From positions 7,049,717 to 7,113,716 of the forward strand of contig CM025854.1 of the NCBI GenBank assembly GCA_003952965.2: DNA of 64,000 nucleotides. Reading direction: 5' to 3'. Source of the stretch: Morella rubra (lineage: Eukaryota; Streptophyta; Magnoliopsida; Fagales; Myricaceae). The notes under the pieces were generated by a model that saw nothing but the letters and a program-made list of their open reading frames with translations, did not search any database and was not told the DNA's origin. Both the position numbers and the translations under genes were made by a program. Of the stretch, positions 11,746-23,099 are shown piece by piece; the stretch's first letter is position 1, and every line of letters starts with the position of its first letter.

Positions 11746-12620
11746 GTTTTTCCCAAAGCAACGTTAGTGAGCTCTAAACTGGTATGCTGATCAGGATTTT
11801 TCCTAATTCGTCGTCCCGAGACAGTACCATTGTCTAGTTAGAACTCTCAATCGTAAACCCTAGATTGAAGATTTCTCTAATTTTGTGAACCTAAGAGATT
11901 TCACCCATTTTGTGAGCGGGGTTACGCAACTCCTGGCAGGCACCCACGAGCTCTGCCTAATAATGGTTGAAGGTATGGACAAATCCTGTGGTTCTGATTG
12001 CTTCTTTGAGTCGAATTTGTGGGGTTAGATTTTGTCGTGCATGTTTTATGGACAAGTGGAAAGGTAGGAATTTATACGAGGTCCGATTTCTTTAGAATTC
12101 TAAAATTCTTGTGAATTCTAGAATTATAAAATCGAACATATTTTTTAATATCACCTAAAAATAGCTCTATATACATATCAATAAATTTAACATCACCTAA
12201 AAATTTTAAAATATTTTTTAAATTTTAAAATTTCACCAAAACGAATATCTCTTAAAGTTTGTAATTTGTAAATGATGTAAAGTAACAATGTTGTGCTTTG
12301 TGTAATATTCTTTTTCTGTCGTTTTTGTTAGTGCAGACACACCTCTAATATATATATGTGTGTGTGTGTTGAAAACGAATGCAGTACTGCAGACAGAACA
12401 AAGAGTAGGGTCAAATAACCAAATTTGAAATGGGAAGGACAACTAATGAGGAAAGCAGAATGAGGAGTAGGTTGTTCTTCTCATGCTAAGTAGTTAAATA
12501 TTGCATAGTTGGCAAATCAAATTAAACAAAAAAAAAAAAAGTCATCTTTAGACTTCGCAAAATCACACTCAAAGCCAAACGCAATCGGAATAAAGACAAC
12601 AAATCATAGTTTACAAAATG
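11746..12620 (+). other. spacer with gene-promoter-like relic and MITE fragment
   Basis: Near 11853 is an AAACCCTAG (telo-box-like) motif, followed by a short leader and ATGGTTGAAG directly before GTATGG at about 11963. This resembles a first exon and donor site but has no recognisable downstream exons. Around 12085-12255 is an AT-rich MITE-like fragment with AATTTAACATCACCTAAAAA, which recurs near 18520. Beyond this nothing is supported. Confidence 0.3.
12125..12250. repeat. MITE-family fragment (copy 1)
   Basis: The core CAATAAATTTAACATCACCTAAAAA with AAAATTTCACCAAAACGAATAT at the right is shared with 18480-18600 and resembles the element at 57472-57650. Ends of the type CGAACAT/ATGTTCG suggest a small non-autonomous DNA transposon family. 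Confidence 0.45.
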
Positions 12621-12836
12621 GGGGGAAATCATGCTACGACCTTTTCTCCTTCATTGCTGGAGTTTAAGACGCTCGATCTCCACGGAAGATTCAGCCCGAG
12701 ACTCCCTAATGTTGATGCAAGGCAGCTCGCCTAGGGTTTTCCGAAGAGGGGGGGGGGAATCCGTTGGAATTTTCGGTGAGGTCCAAGGTGATTTGGAGGA
12801 AAAATCAGACACAGTTCGGGTTATTATTTTAGGTAA
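12619..12836 (+). pseudogene. possible relic first exon, transit-peptide-like
   Basis: From ATG 12619 the frame reads MGGNHATTFSPSLLEFKTLD and continues with SPRLPNVDARQLA, then a TAG stop. After the stop the same frame continues GFPKRGGGNPLEFSVRSK up to a possible donor near 12831. Serine/arginine-rich composition without acids at the start looks like a plastid transit peptide. I do not recognise the family, and no downstream exons follow. A broken duplicate of a first exon is the simplest reading. Confidence 0.3.
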
Positions 12837-13064
12837 AATTTTCTTCATTGAAACATTTTTGAGAATTTTTTTTTCTTATTTGGTTAAAATTGTTTTCATA
12901 AAAATATTTTATAATTTTGACAAGCTTAATGATTTATGTATTTGTATATATAAAATAGAGTTTTAATATTTTTATTTTAAAACACTACTTTTTATTTATA
13001 TATTACAAAATTTATTCTATGAACAAATAAATTAATGGACTAGAAACAACCTTCTATCTCTTAA

Positions 13065-13290
13065 CCCTGCTGTTGTTTTGGCAAGATGGGTTAGGTGGGA
13101 TAGTGACTTGACATGCTCGAATGACATGGCAATATTAGCTAACGAATTAGGCTCCGTAGTTGGTTGACAAAAGGACCCTTTTTTTAGTGGAGCAACGTTT
13201 AGGGATTAATTTTTTTCATTTTGGAAATTTAAGGATTTTTTTCTTTTGAATTGGTGCAAAATCCAAGGATTAAAAATAAAATTTTACTTC
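13065..13290 (-). repeat. repeat R2, inverted relative of R1
   Basis: Read on the minus strand, it contains TTTTGCACCAATTC, TTTCCAAAATGAAAAA, GTTAGCTAATATTG, CATGTCATTCGAGCATG and TTGCCAAAAC in the same order as R1. It lacks the hAT, so it acts as an unoccupied relative of the outer hAT target. Confidence 0.7.
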
Positions 13291-13299
13291 TTCTTTTTT

Positions 13300-15655
13300 T
13301 TTTTTTTTTTTAAATTACGCTTGCCTCTCGTGTAGCAACTACCTTATTAATGTGGGGCACCAACAGAGGTAGGCACATCCCATACTCTCTCTCAATCAGT
13401 ATTTTCATAGTATGCCTTGACCAGGACCTTAACCTCTAGCGTTAGATTTTGAGTCTCACATGCCTATTAGGGAAGCGAGTAAGAGAGAAAATTGAATAGA
13501 TATCTCTAATTTGTTGACCGAATTAGATTCTAATTTAGAGAAAGAGACATTATTCAAGTTACCAAAAAAAGAAAGACACATTATGTGTTGCAGGCTTATA
13601 TTTTTGTCTGAATTGGACTATCCAATTTAGATAGTAACTTAAGAAGGATCTTAGTTTGTCGAATGCAGAGGTAGAAAACCTATAAAACTTGGTCTTTATT
13701 ATAACTTCTAAGAAAATTCAATGATGTAAATGGGAGCTAAAGTCTGCTGGTATAAATGCTAGACCTTCACTTTTTCCACAAACATAATGCAGGTTTCCAT
13801 ACAGGATAACTATGATTACATTGAGCCTAGAAATAAAATGGAAGGAGGAAGCATATGGAAGAAAATGAAAAATTTGCACAAAGTAATTTAATATGAAATT
13901 AAACAAGAGAATTAAGAGAACCGAATCTGAGGTTATAGTGAAGACACGGAATAATAATATTAAGACTACTAGAAGAACACCAAAAATTATATAGAACAAG
14001 TTGAGTCATAAAAGACTAAAAACAAAATATGATAACCATTTTATTAATTTTACAAAACTGAATTCTTCACAAGTTGTGTCGTGCAGTGACAATTATTACA
14101 ATTAATGAAAGATATATATCAGATCGCATGAGTTGCGCTACTTAATTTTGGTGCATGTTTAAGTCATATCTAAGAAAAAGCCTAATTTCTCTTAAATACT
14201 TAAAAAAAGAAGAAGCAGAAGCAATTGATACTCATGCGTGTAATAATGTTGACTGTTTAGAACTATATTAATTTTAGTAGACACATCATGGCAAAAGTGA
14301 TATTACCTAATTATTATTTTCTTTCGGAATTATCATATCCTCTAAATGCAAAGAATGCTAGAGTAATAACTAATTAATGTGGAGAAGATGTTTCATTGAA
14401 ATTATGTAGCTAGATCCATTGTTCAAAATACTATTTGCTTACTAGAAAAAAAAATTAAATTAATTTAGGTTTTATTTAGGAAGAACTAGACAGTTCAATT
14501 TACAGACACCTAAAGTAGGAATTTTTAATAAAAAAATGGAAAATGAAATATGTTCAAATTTCTATTTTAATCTCGACAAAAGCTAGACCTACCCAAATGA
14601 GTCAATAACTATTTGATAACAAAAAAAATTTACAAAATGTTTTTCTTAGATCTGGGTTAAAAATTAAAAGTTACTTAGATTTCTAGTCTCAGCCTACTCT
14701 TCTACAATAAAATTTAGCACATTGGAAATCATTATGAATAGATTTATATATAAGGATAAATATAAAATTGGTCCACATCTACTTGAATAAATTTCTAAAT
14801 TTTAAATTCTCTTAAATTTTTTAAACTCATTAAATTAGTGTCCTCCACATTGAAAAGTGGCGAAGAACTTTTTTTTTTTTTAATATATTTTAAGTCACAG
14901 GACTAATTACATAAGTTTTTAATATTTATTTAATTTTCGCAAAAAAGAATTCAATCTTGTATTTATCTCTTCTCTATACGTGTTCTCCTCAGATTTTCGA
15001 GCTCTGGGGAAGCGGGCCTTCGTAATCCGAGCTCGGAAAGTGGGCCTTATCTTTGGCCTTTAGCACTCCCCACGAGCACTATACTGTAGCCTCCATATTG
15101 GCTAGATAGCAGGCGGCGGAGTGGGTTTCCCAATTGCTGGATGTCATCCTACGCGCAATAAGCCGAACAGACTTCAACCCGAGTCGAGTCATGACTCCTA
15201 AGATCCACAGTGCAAATACTGATGCCGCGCGCGTGAATCAAGAAATTCAGCTGATAGACGAAAGCGTTGGTCCATCGATGCAAGAATCCCAACCTTAGCA
15301 ACTGTTTAAAGATATAATAATTAATAATATTATTATTTCTTTGATTGCCAGGAGGAACTTCAAACAAACTAAATGCAGTGTAGAGGAGAAAGGAACAAGA
15401 GAATGATCAAGAACACAATTTATTGCTTTATGAGATTTATGTATTATGTATTAGAGATGAACATTAAGTGTAAACAAGTTTAACAGAATAAGAAATTTAA
15501 TAGATAAAAGTTGCAGCTTCAATTCTGCAGACACAAGTTATTGTTTTAATTTTGCAGCTGGCTGCATAAATCAAATTGAATTAGATTTATGTATTAGATT
15601 TTTACGATGTCATACAAAATGCATTACTAACTGATTGATTGTCTTTACTTTTGTT
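13300..15655. other. AT-rich spacer, nothing recognised
   Basis: No convincing exon was found. A GC-richer patch at 14990-15240 has no open frame or motif that I recognise. Short open frames here lack codon structure. Confidence 0.4.
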
Positions 15656-16007
15656 TTATTTTATTTTATTTAGATAATGGATAAGTTTGTGATAAACAAG
15701 CACGCAGCATGGAGTCATCTAATACTCCTAGCGTGGAGTAGTGTACATCGACCAAGAAGTTTTTAAAATTATTAAAAATGAAGCCATTTTGCAACATTTT
15801 CAAAAGATACAAACTAATAGGATATAATTGTCATATTTCAGTTGCAGTACATAATACGATACACGTATTTTAATATTTTTAATACTTTTAGTCTTCAATA
15901 TATTGTAACTCTTAGACAATTTTTTACATTATGAAAAAAAAATTTTTTTTATCATTTCACCATTAAAAGTTTGACCTCCTTAAATTTTAATCATAGTTCC
16001 GCTACTG
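15656..16007 (+). mobile_element. internally deleted relative of the outer hAT (3' end retained)
   Basis: Starting near TTATTTAGATAATGGATAAG, it reads MDKFVINK like the outer transposase N-terminus. After about 20 codons it jumps into the C-terminal part, with IDQEVF and NEAILQHFQKIQTNRI, and runs through the 3' flank to GTTCCGCTACTG at 16007. The same 3' end closes the outer hAT at 11636. The fusion removes nearly the whole transposase. The left terminus was not found. Confidence 0.75.
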
Positions 16008-16159
16008 AATATGTGCATTGTTATGTAGATCTCGCTTATATCAGGTTGTCGGGTTATTCTACATGCGTCAATCTCGGATTCTCTAGAGACCAGAGCACTC
16101 TTCCACTACGTACGAGAGTATCACACACAGACTTCAAAGCTTAAAAGAGCCACCATGTT

Positions 16160-16480
16160 GGAAAAACGTTCAACTCTGATAAGAGAATTGTCCTTGTTCA
16201 TGGTGTGATGACGCTGCCTGGCATCGAATGGTATCAATGCCATCATTTGTTTGAAGAAAATGGTATGTTGAAATCTAACCTATGAAGGAGATTTAACCTA
16301 GTGGAAAAGGGGTGTCCTAGTTTAAAATGCCAAAAAACATGGTTCACATTGGTGGCTGAATAAATTGTGGGCAAATTCACCTTGGACACTTTGACAACCT
16401 GATCTTGCATCATGTGGAACAAACCTTGCACTTCTTTAACTATCCCAATCGTTTTCCATCTGGCTAGGTCCTATATGAAA
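16160..16480 (-). pseudogene. Ty1/copia polyprotein fragment (GAG-pre-integrase region)
   Basis: The minus-strand frame at 16243-16431 reads GLFHMMQDQVVKVSKVNL, then VFWHFKLGHPFSTRLNLLHR. This is the GAG-pre-integrase zinc-finger region of copia polyproteins, with its WH..LGH signature. No integrase core, reverse transcriptase or LTR follows, so it is an isolated fragment. Confidence 0.7.
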
Positions 16481-16674
16481 CAATATCCAGCTATAAGAAT
16501 AAGGCTACAAGGCATGTCTCAAGCATTTTTGCTAGTAGAAAATGAACTATGAATCATGTTTTCTACATCCCTTTTTTTCACACATTGTATCTGTACAAGA
16601 AGTATATCCTTATTTACATACTATGAATCATGGCCACCTTATCTGCCACAAGGTGAAAAGAACAAAAGAAAATA

Positions 16675-16785
16675 GAATGAATCACATGTCGGGGTACAAA
16701 GGAATACAGTGGAGCAAAACAAACACGCACTACTACACTCTCTCTAATAGAATTTGTCTTGGAGTTTCAAGTGGTCTATAAATAA
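16675..16785 (+). repeat. direct repeat, left copy
   Basis: AATGAATCACATGTCGGGGT through GGTCTATA recurs at 17817-17918 with scattered differences. The two copies bracket about 1 kb. Confidence 0.7.
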
Positions 16786-17816
16786 TAATATTAATGTTAT
16801 TGATAGATTCCATTTCAAAATTTGAATTGTAATTTGAATTTTTTAGATAAGAGTTTGTTTAAGTGTTCAAGATGTTTCCTAAGAAGATTAGGTTTGAAAA
16901 GAGTTTGAATTACGAAAATTAGAATTGAAAATTATTTGAATCACAAAGACAAGGATGAAAGGCGTTCGAATTTTGAAAGAGAAGTTCAAAGTCGCAAAGT
17001 GTGATCGTTCCTAAAGATTAGGATTGAGATGAGCGAAATACATGCTTTTTTACACAGAGAGTTTTGCCAGAACTTCGCTCGATCTGAGCAGTTGGCTTGA
17101 GCGAAATTCTCCAAATTTGAATTTCCTTATCTTTTTCTATTTAAACTGTGAGAAAAAGGTCCAAGCTCTTTACCCAAGTCATTTAATTGTTTCTTGGCAT
17201 CTTATACTTGAGAGAAAAACCCTTTGATACCTACACCTAAAGTGTTTATATTTTCTCTCTCTACATTAATCATCTCAATCACCATTGAACCAACCTCTTG
17301 TGAGAAGCCTTCAGAGAGCTTAAGGAGATTGGCAGCCGAAGTTACCGGTGTTGAAGAACCAGGGTATTCTTGAAGAGATTTACAAGAAGAACCTCAAAGG
17401 CTGAGGGTTAACTGCAAAGGAGCGGGTCTACGTTGGATTACCTAGATTATTACTTCGGGGTAGTCAGAGTCAAGCAATTGGATGTTGCTCGTGTCTGAGT
17501 TACCGGTGTAAGGTTTGTCTTTTGGTAAATTTTTGGTGGCTGCTAATCTGGAGTGATTTTTTCCTTTGATAAAGTTTTACATTTCGTCAACAAATCTCTT
17601 GTCTTGGCATGTGATTGATTTATTATTTTTATTTGATATTTTTTTTAATATTCCGCTGCATATTTGTTGATTGTTAAATACTTTTCAAATCTAGATGAGA
17701 CACTTTTTGGACTAGTTCTAAATTTGTCTATTCATAGAAAAAGGAAATATCAACACCTATTCATCCCCTTCTAGGTGTTAATAGAGTCTAAAACATATTT
17801 TTCAAATAAGAAAATG
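16786..17816 (+). mobile_element. probable LTR-retrotransposon-derived segment between direct repeats
   Basis: The segment has no coding frame. Its second half resembles the leader of a plant copia element: TTGTGAGAAGCCTTC, GGTTAACTGCAAAGGAGCGG, and TCAACACCTATTCATCCCCT near 17750. No full LTR pair or primer-binding site was found, so the class is tentative. Confidence 0.35.
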
Positions 17817-17918
17817 AATGAATCACATGTCAGGTACAAAGGAATACAATAGAGTAGAGCAAACGCGCACTACACTCTCTCTAATAGAATTTGTCCTGAA
17901 GTTTCTAGTAGTCCTATA
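17817..17918 (+). repeat. direct repeat, right copy
   Basis: It matches 16675-16785, including the block CTCTCTCTAATAGAATTTGTC, with several substitutions and small indels. Confidence 0.7.
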
Positions 17919-19300
17919 GACCGGATACCAACTCATTGCACAGTCAGCTGACACCTCACTTCCATCCACATCTGCTAGTCTTCAATTGCGATAGTTCTTT
18001 CTTTGATTTGGAAACAGCCAAGAAGGCTTAGCAAATGGTAAACTGCTGGTGATTTACGAGGAGAATTCGTAACATTTGATGTTCTGCTAGCCGTTAAATA
18101 TTTGTAACGTGTAAAATGGTAAACTGTATTGATTAATATAATCAAAGAAATGTTACATTAGTATTGCAGATGTAATGGTCCACAGTTGCACGAAGGGCAA
18201 ATAGAGTCAATCATTGTGGGTGCCTTTATTTCTCATGTCTTACTCCCACAGTGTGGACACGATCAAGTCATCTATTTTTCTCAATGTTTTTGTAAATCCC
18301 ACTGAGTATAGAAGAAGATACCGACTTTCCATCAAAGATGACCCTCGACTTATTGACTCCTATAGAATTAAGCATTTGTAATACCTCTTGCCGACAAATT
18401 TTCATAACCATACTGGATTTATCAAAGATGTTTGTTTCCTTTGCATTCGAATTTTTTTTTGAATTCTGAGCCGAACATATCGAAATACAAATACAAAACA
18501 ATACTTATACACGTATACCAATAAATTTAACATCACCTAAAAAATCTCAAAACACTCTATATTTTAAAAATTCAACGTAACCGAACATCTCCAAAGTATA
18601 ATATATTGCACATGTAGTAGCGTGACACACAGATGTCTCTCATTTATTAGGCGTGACATATATTTAGGTATCCATTAAAAAAATTGGAAAAAAAAATCAA
18701 TACGCAACACATAGTTTAACTTTTATAATTTCGATAATACAACCTTCTAAATTCTTTTAAATCATTCCAATGTAAGTTAGATATAAACCCATCTATTTCA
18801 TAATATTGGCTTTTTATTACAAAAGCTCCAATACGGAATTACTCTAAAAATCATACAAGATATGAAACTCAATATCAGCGCATTAATTGGAAATTTTACA
18901 ACGTTATTTCTTCCTATAATATAAAAACAATACCAATTATTCAGTTACAAACTTCTATAAAAACATTACTTCTACCAAATACCATTGAAGAAAAAATATT
19001 CTAATAGACTTCTTAAGATAGAAACGAATTAAAAGTATAGTTCTTAAGGTTGAAAATGGGAACGGAAACAGGCAAATCACTGAGAATCTCGACTTGAAAA
19101 GAAAGCGAGGTTGGTTGGGTCAAACGGGTAAGGGGATAAAGCCAAAAAACACAATGTATGTAGCCCCTATAACTCTAATAACAAGAACGAACTGCTTCTA
19201 TATTAGAAACACATACAGCCACCAAACTAAATATGGTAATGATGGATTCTACAATATGCAAGTACCACTTAAACAGTAGAAGACTCGGACTTTATAAAAG
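17919..19300. other. spacer downstream of eIF4A
   Basis: Apart from the MITE fragment at 18480-18600, nothing is recognised. The stretch is AT-rich and likely includes the 3' untranslated region of eIF4A near its right edge (about 19150-19409). Confidence 0.4.
18480..18600. repeat. MITE-family fragment (copy 2)
   Basis: It shares ATAAATTTAACATCACCTAA and an AAAATTCA..CGAACAT end with the copy at 12125-12250. Confidence 0.4.
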
Positions 19301-19409
19301 AAAGACCCCGTGACCTATAAGACAGACTCCAAAAAGGGGGGGACGGGACACATCAAACAACACGTACCAAACAGAATCCAACTCTCTCTACTAAATAGAC
19401 AAAATCTCA

Positions 19410-21477
19410 TCAGAGAAGATCAGCCACATTTGATGGCAGCTCCTCAACTACAACATTGTAAAACTTCTGGATGTCAAACAACATCCTTTCATCATCCCTT
19501 GTCACAAAGTTAATGGCAACACCCTTCCTCCCAAACCGTCCACTACGCCCAATACGATGGAGGTAGTTCTCTGGCTGCGTAGGGAGATCATAATTTATAA
19601 CAAGGGAGACTTGCTGGACATCAATACCACGTGCCAAAAGATCAGTGGTTATAAGGACGCGAGAGGATCCAGAACGAAATTCACGCATAATAATGTCTCT
19701 TGTGTTCTGGTCCATATCTCCATGGGTAGCTGACACTGTGTGGTCACGGCCCCGCATCTTGTCTGTGAGCCAATCCACCTTGCGCCTGGTGTTCACAAAA
19801 ATGACACTCTGGGTGATGGCCAGGGTTTCATAAAGATCACAGAGTGTCTCAAGTTTCCACTCCTCCTTTTCAACATTAACATAAAACTGCTTTATACCCT
19901 CCAAGGTGAGCTCATCTCGCTTCACAAGAATTCTAACAGGTTTATTCATGAATTTTCTAGTGATCTCAAGGGCCTCAGGTGGCATTGTGGCAGAGAATAC
20001 GCCAACCTGAATCTTTGATGGTAGAAGCTGGAAAATATCATAGATCTGATAACAAGAACAATCAAGATTACTACATCAATATCAAAGAGATTTTTAAAGG
20101 ATGAAGTCAGTAATAAAAGCTACGGCTATAAAATTTACCGGCTTTCGGTTACAGAATATAAGCAGATTCAGATACTACTCCAGTGTACATCCATTTACAG
20201 ATAGTAATTGACTAACTAGATACCAAAATTAGCTCATGGTTCAAGAAACTCTTACATGAAATGATCAGACTTGATCAAAATGCTTAATTATCAGCAGTTC
20301 AGTCATCATAGACAAACTTATAGGATCCAAAAAGCACAAGTGAGAGAGAGAGAGAAGACCTGATCCTTGAAACCACGGGAAAGCATTTCATCTGCCTCAT
20401 CCAATACAAACATCTTGATGTAATCAGGACGGAGTGACTGCCTTCGCAGCATATCAAACACACGACCAGGTGTTCCAACAACAACATGAACCCCACTAGA
20501 CAGGATGCGCTGGTCTTCGCGAACACTTGTTCCACCAACACATGCATGCACTCTTACACCAAGATAGTCTCCAAGTGCCCGCATAACCTTCTCAATTTGT
20601 TGAGCAAGCTCTCTAGTTGGCGCCAGAACCAAAGCCTGGCATTCCATCATACTATAATCAAGTTGTTGCAAAATACCAGAGCAGAAAGTTGCAGTCTTCC
20701 CAGTTCCAGATTGAGCCTGTTGAATAACATCTAGGCCCTTGCAGAAGGGAACAATCCCCCTTTGCTGAATAGCTGATGGTTTTTCGAAACCTAAACAAAG
20801 AAATATCCAACTTAAGTATGTAATCATACTGTAGTTACAGCCCCAAAATAAACAACTTAAAAGGCAATGCATAAAACTTTAGAAACACATTGATACCAAG
20901 ACTTTTATGCTTTCTCAGCCAGTCGGAAGTTCTCATATAGACTAACAACAGAGCTATATCAGCTTGAAGCATTGTGATGATGATAGAAAAGACCAACTAA
21001 AATGTATAAGGAAAATAACATGACCCGTTAGATTGCAATACCCACACCGTCAACAGCAATTGCTTCAGACAATAACTCTCATGCAATGATTTGTTATCAC
21101 AAAACTCATTACAAGAAGGAATAAATATGAAGCTGCGATTAGATATACCATAAGCATAAATGCCTCTCAGAAGATTCTCTTGCAATCCCATAGCATCAAA
21201 ACTATCATAAACCTCATCATATGATGTAAAAAAATCCTGTCCATCAGCTGAAAGTCTGTAGCCATCAATTCATCAAACAAAGCAGAAGGAATTAGCATCC
21301 AATTGCAATCCCCTACAACAAACTTTAAGGGAACACATACAAACATGCTGGTAGACCCAACACACAAACAAAGAATCTGAAAGGGCAAGAGATGAGAGAA
21401 AATTCTTACAACTCATTCATTTTGGTATCAAACTGACGAGCATCAAATTGTGAGCCCTCAGGTGCCGACCCCGCCAT
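19410..21477 (-). CDS. EIF4A: eukaryotic initiation factor 4A (DEAD-box RNA helicase)
   Basis: Four coding exons: 21410-21477, 21149-21255, 20360-20790 and 19410-20045. All introns have GT-AG ends and the phases join exactly, giving 413 residues, the normal eIF4A length. The start is [17 protein letters not shown]. Motifs in order are the Q motif ([13 protein letters not shown], 59-71), AQSGTGKT (84-91), PTRELA, GG, TPGR, DEAD (189-192), SAT (220-222), [13 protein letters not shown] and HRIGRSGR (365-372). The protein ends NVADLL. By family knowledge it is the ATP-dependent helicase of the eIF4F cap complex and unwinds mRNA 5' leaders in the cytosol. A 5' leader intron ends only two bases before the ATG (TTGCAG|TC-ATG) and contains a Tourist-like MITE. 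The coding sequence looks fully intact. Confidence 0.97.
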
Positions 21478-21479
21478 GA

Positions 21480-22902
21480 CTGCAATTGTCCAAAGCAAAA
21501 TATCACCAACTACACATTTCCATTAGGTGAATATCAGCAATGAAATACTAAGGTGATGTTTGGCAAGCAAAAATTTTAAAAATTTTGAATTTGTATGAGA
21601 AAATTTTGAGAGTATGACTTTTTTTGGGGTTTGTAAAAAATTGGTAAAAAAGTTTAAGAATGTTTGATTGTAGAATGATTTTTATTGGAGTTTGTTAAAA
21701 AAATGAGAAGAGAGAAGATTTGATGGAATTTTTTTAATGAAAAAGTAAAAGAGTTAGTAAAAAATAAGGAGAGAGAAGATTTGACATAGTTCTTTTTTTT
21801 ATGAAAAAGTATTGAAGTTGTTTGAAAAGGTGTTGGAATTTGTGTGAAAATTTTAAGATTTTGATGTTTGAATGTAAAAATTATGGCTTTTTGGAAAAAA
21901 AAAATCTTAAAAATTTTTAAAAGATTATTTACCAAGCAGCATCTAAATCTGTGCATTGTGTGCATTCACATCAGAGGAAAGAGAGACAAAGATGAAACAT
22001 GATAAGTCCACCATATGTTACCATAGTTGAGTAACAGCTCACAGAGTAATAACCGATGTCTTAAATTTCAGCTTTCTAGTGTTCATCAACTAATTGGTCT
22101 TTTTATATCTCATCTTACCAACAAATCAGGATAACCAAAACAAGGCACTTAATTCAAGCAACAATATATTTATAAAGACATAAAAAGCAACAGCTTTTTA
22201 CAAAGTTAGCTTTACAAACAAATTTTATCCAAATTCCATCAGAGTATGCCTCAATATCCACAATCTTAAGTAGAAACGCCATTTTAAAAATACAAAGAAG
22301 TATAGCATCAAAAATATTAAACAACAGTTGAATATCAAAAGAGAGAGACTTAAACAAGTTTTTGCAGGAAGATAATGCACAGAAGTTCGTGCTCTGTTTG
22401 ATGGCATGTTAGATACTTTACGGTTCTGCTATTCAAGCGTTTCCAACCACGTAACCTGAACACCTTAATCGCATACTGAGAGATTTTTCCTCTAAGTTTT
22501 CTGACAAAAGGCAAAGCTTGAAGAATCGATCTTACCAAAAGAAAAAAGATGTTCTTTCAAGAGCAGGACCTCGTGATTATTAAGAAAAGAATCAGAAGCA
22601 TCAAAATAGTAAGCAATAATCGATTTTCGCACGCCATAGAAGCTTATGAACATGATCAAATCCAAAAAACACAAATAAAACATACACATAAGGAACATAA
22701 GCACGCTAGAGCTACACGAGCAGATCGAACAATCGAAACAAAAATATTTATATTGATATAACAGATCGAATAAAAAGAAAATAGATTTCACCAAAAGTAG
22801 ACAAAAAGTACTTCTTATACAAACTTACAAAGGTAGGATTCAGATCGCAATCAAGTGTGACAAAAAAAAAAAAAGACAGAGACAGAGAGACAGAGAGAGG
22901 GA
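21480..22902 (-). other. 5'-leader intron of eIF4A
   Basis: Minus-strand reading suggests a leader exon from about 23080 to 22903 ending ...CAACAG, then donor GTCCCT, and the acceptor TTGCAG just before the start codon. Leader introns are common in plant eIF4A genes. The exact transcription start cannot be read. GA-rich sequence lies beside the donor (22870-22900). Confidence 0.6.
21552..21943. mobile_element. Tourist-like (PIF/Harbinger) MITE in the eIF4A leader intron
   Basis: The left end GGTGATGTTTGGCAAGC mirrors the right end, whose complement is GATGCTGCTTGGTAAAT. The flanking trinucleotide TAA (21549-21551 and 21944-21946) is the classical TWA target duplication. The non-coding interior resembles 39822-40124. 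Confidence 0.8.
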
Positions 22903-23099
22903 CCTGTTGATCTGTGAAAAGTTGAAAAGCCAGAGATTGCTAGTTTGTTTTGCGAAGAACGGAGGGGTTCCCAAACTCCTCGGATCTAAGCCTCGGAGTT
23001 GAGGAACAACAGCGATATAAGGTTTTCGTTTGGAAAGTGAAGAGTGAACGAGTGTGAGGAAGAAAAAGGCAAATTATGGCCCTTGGAAGTTCAGTGTTT

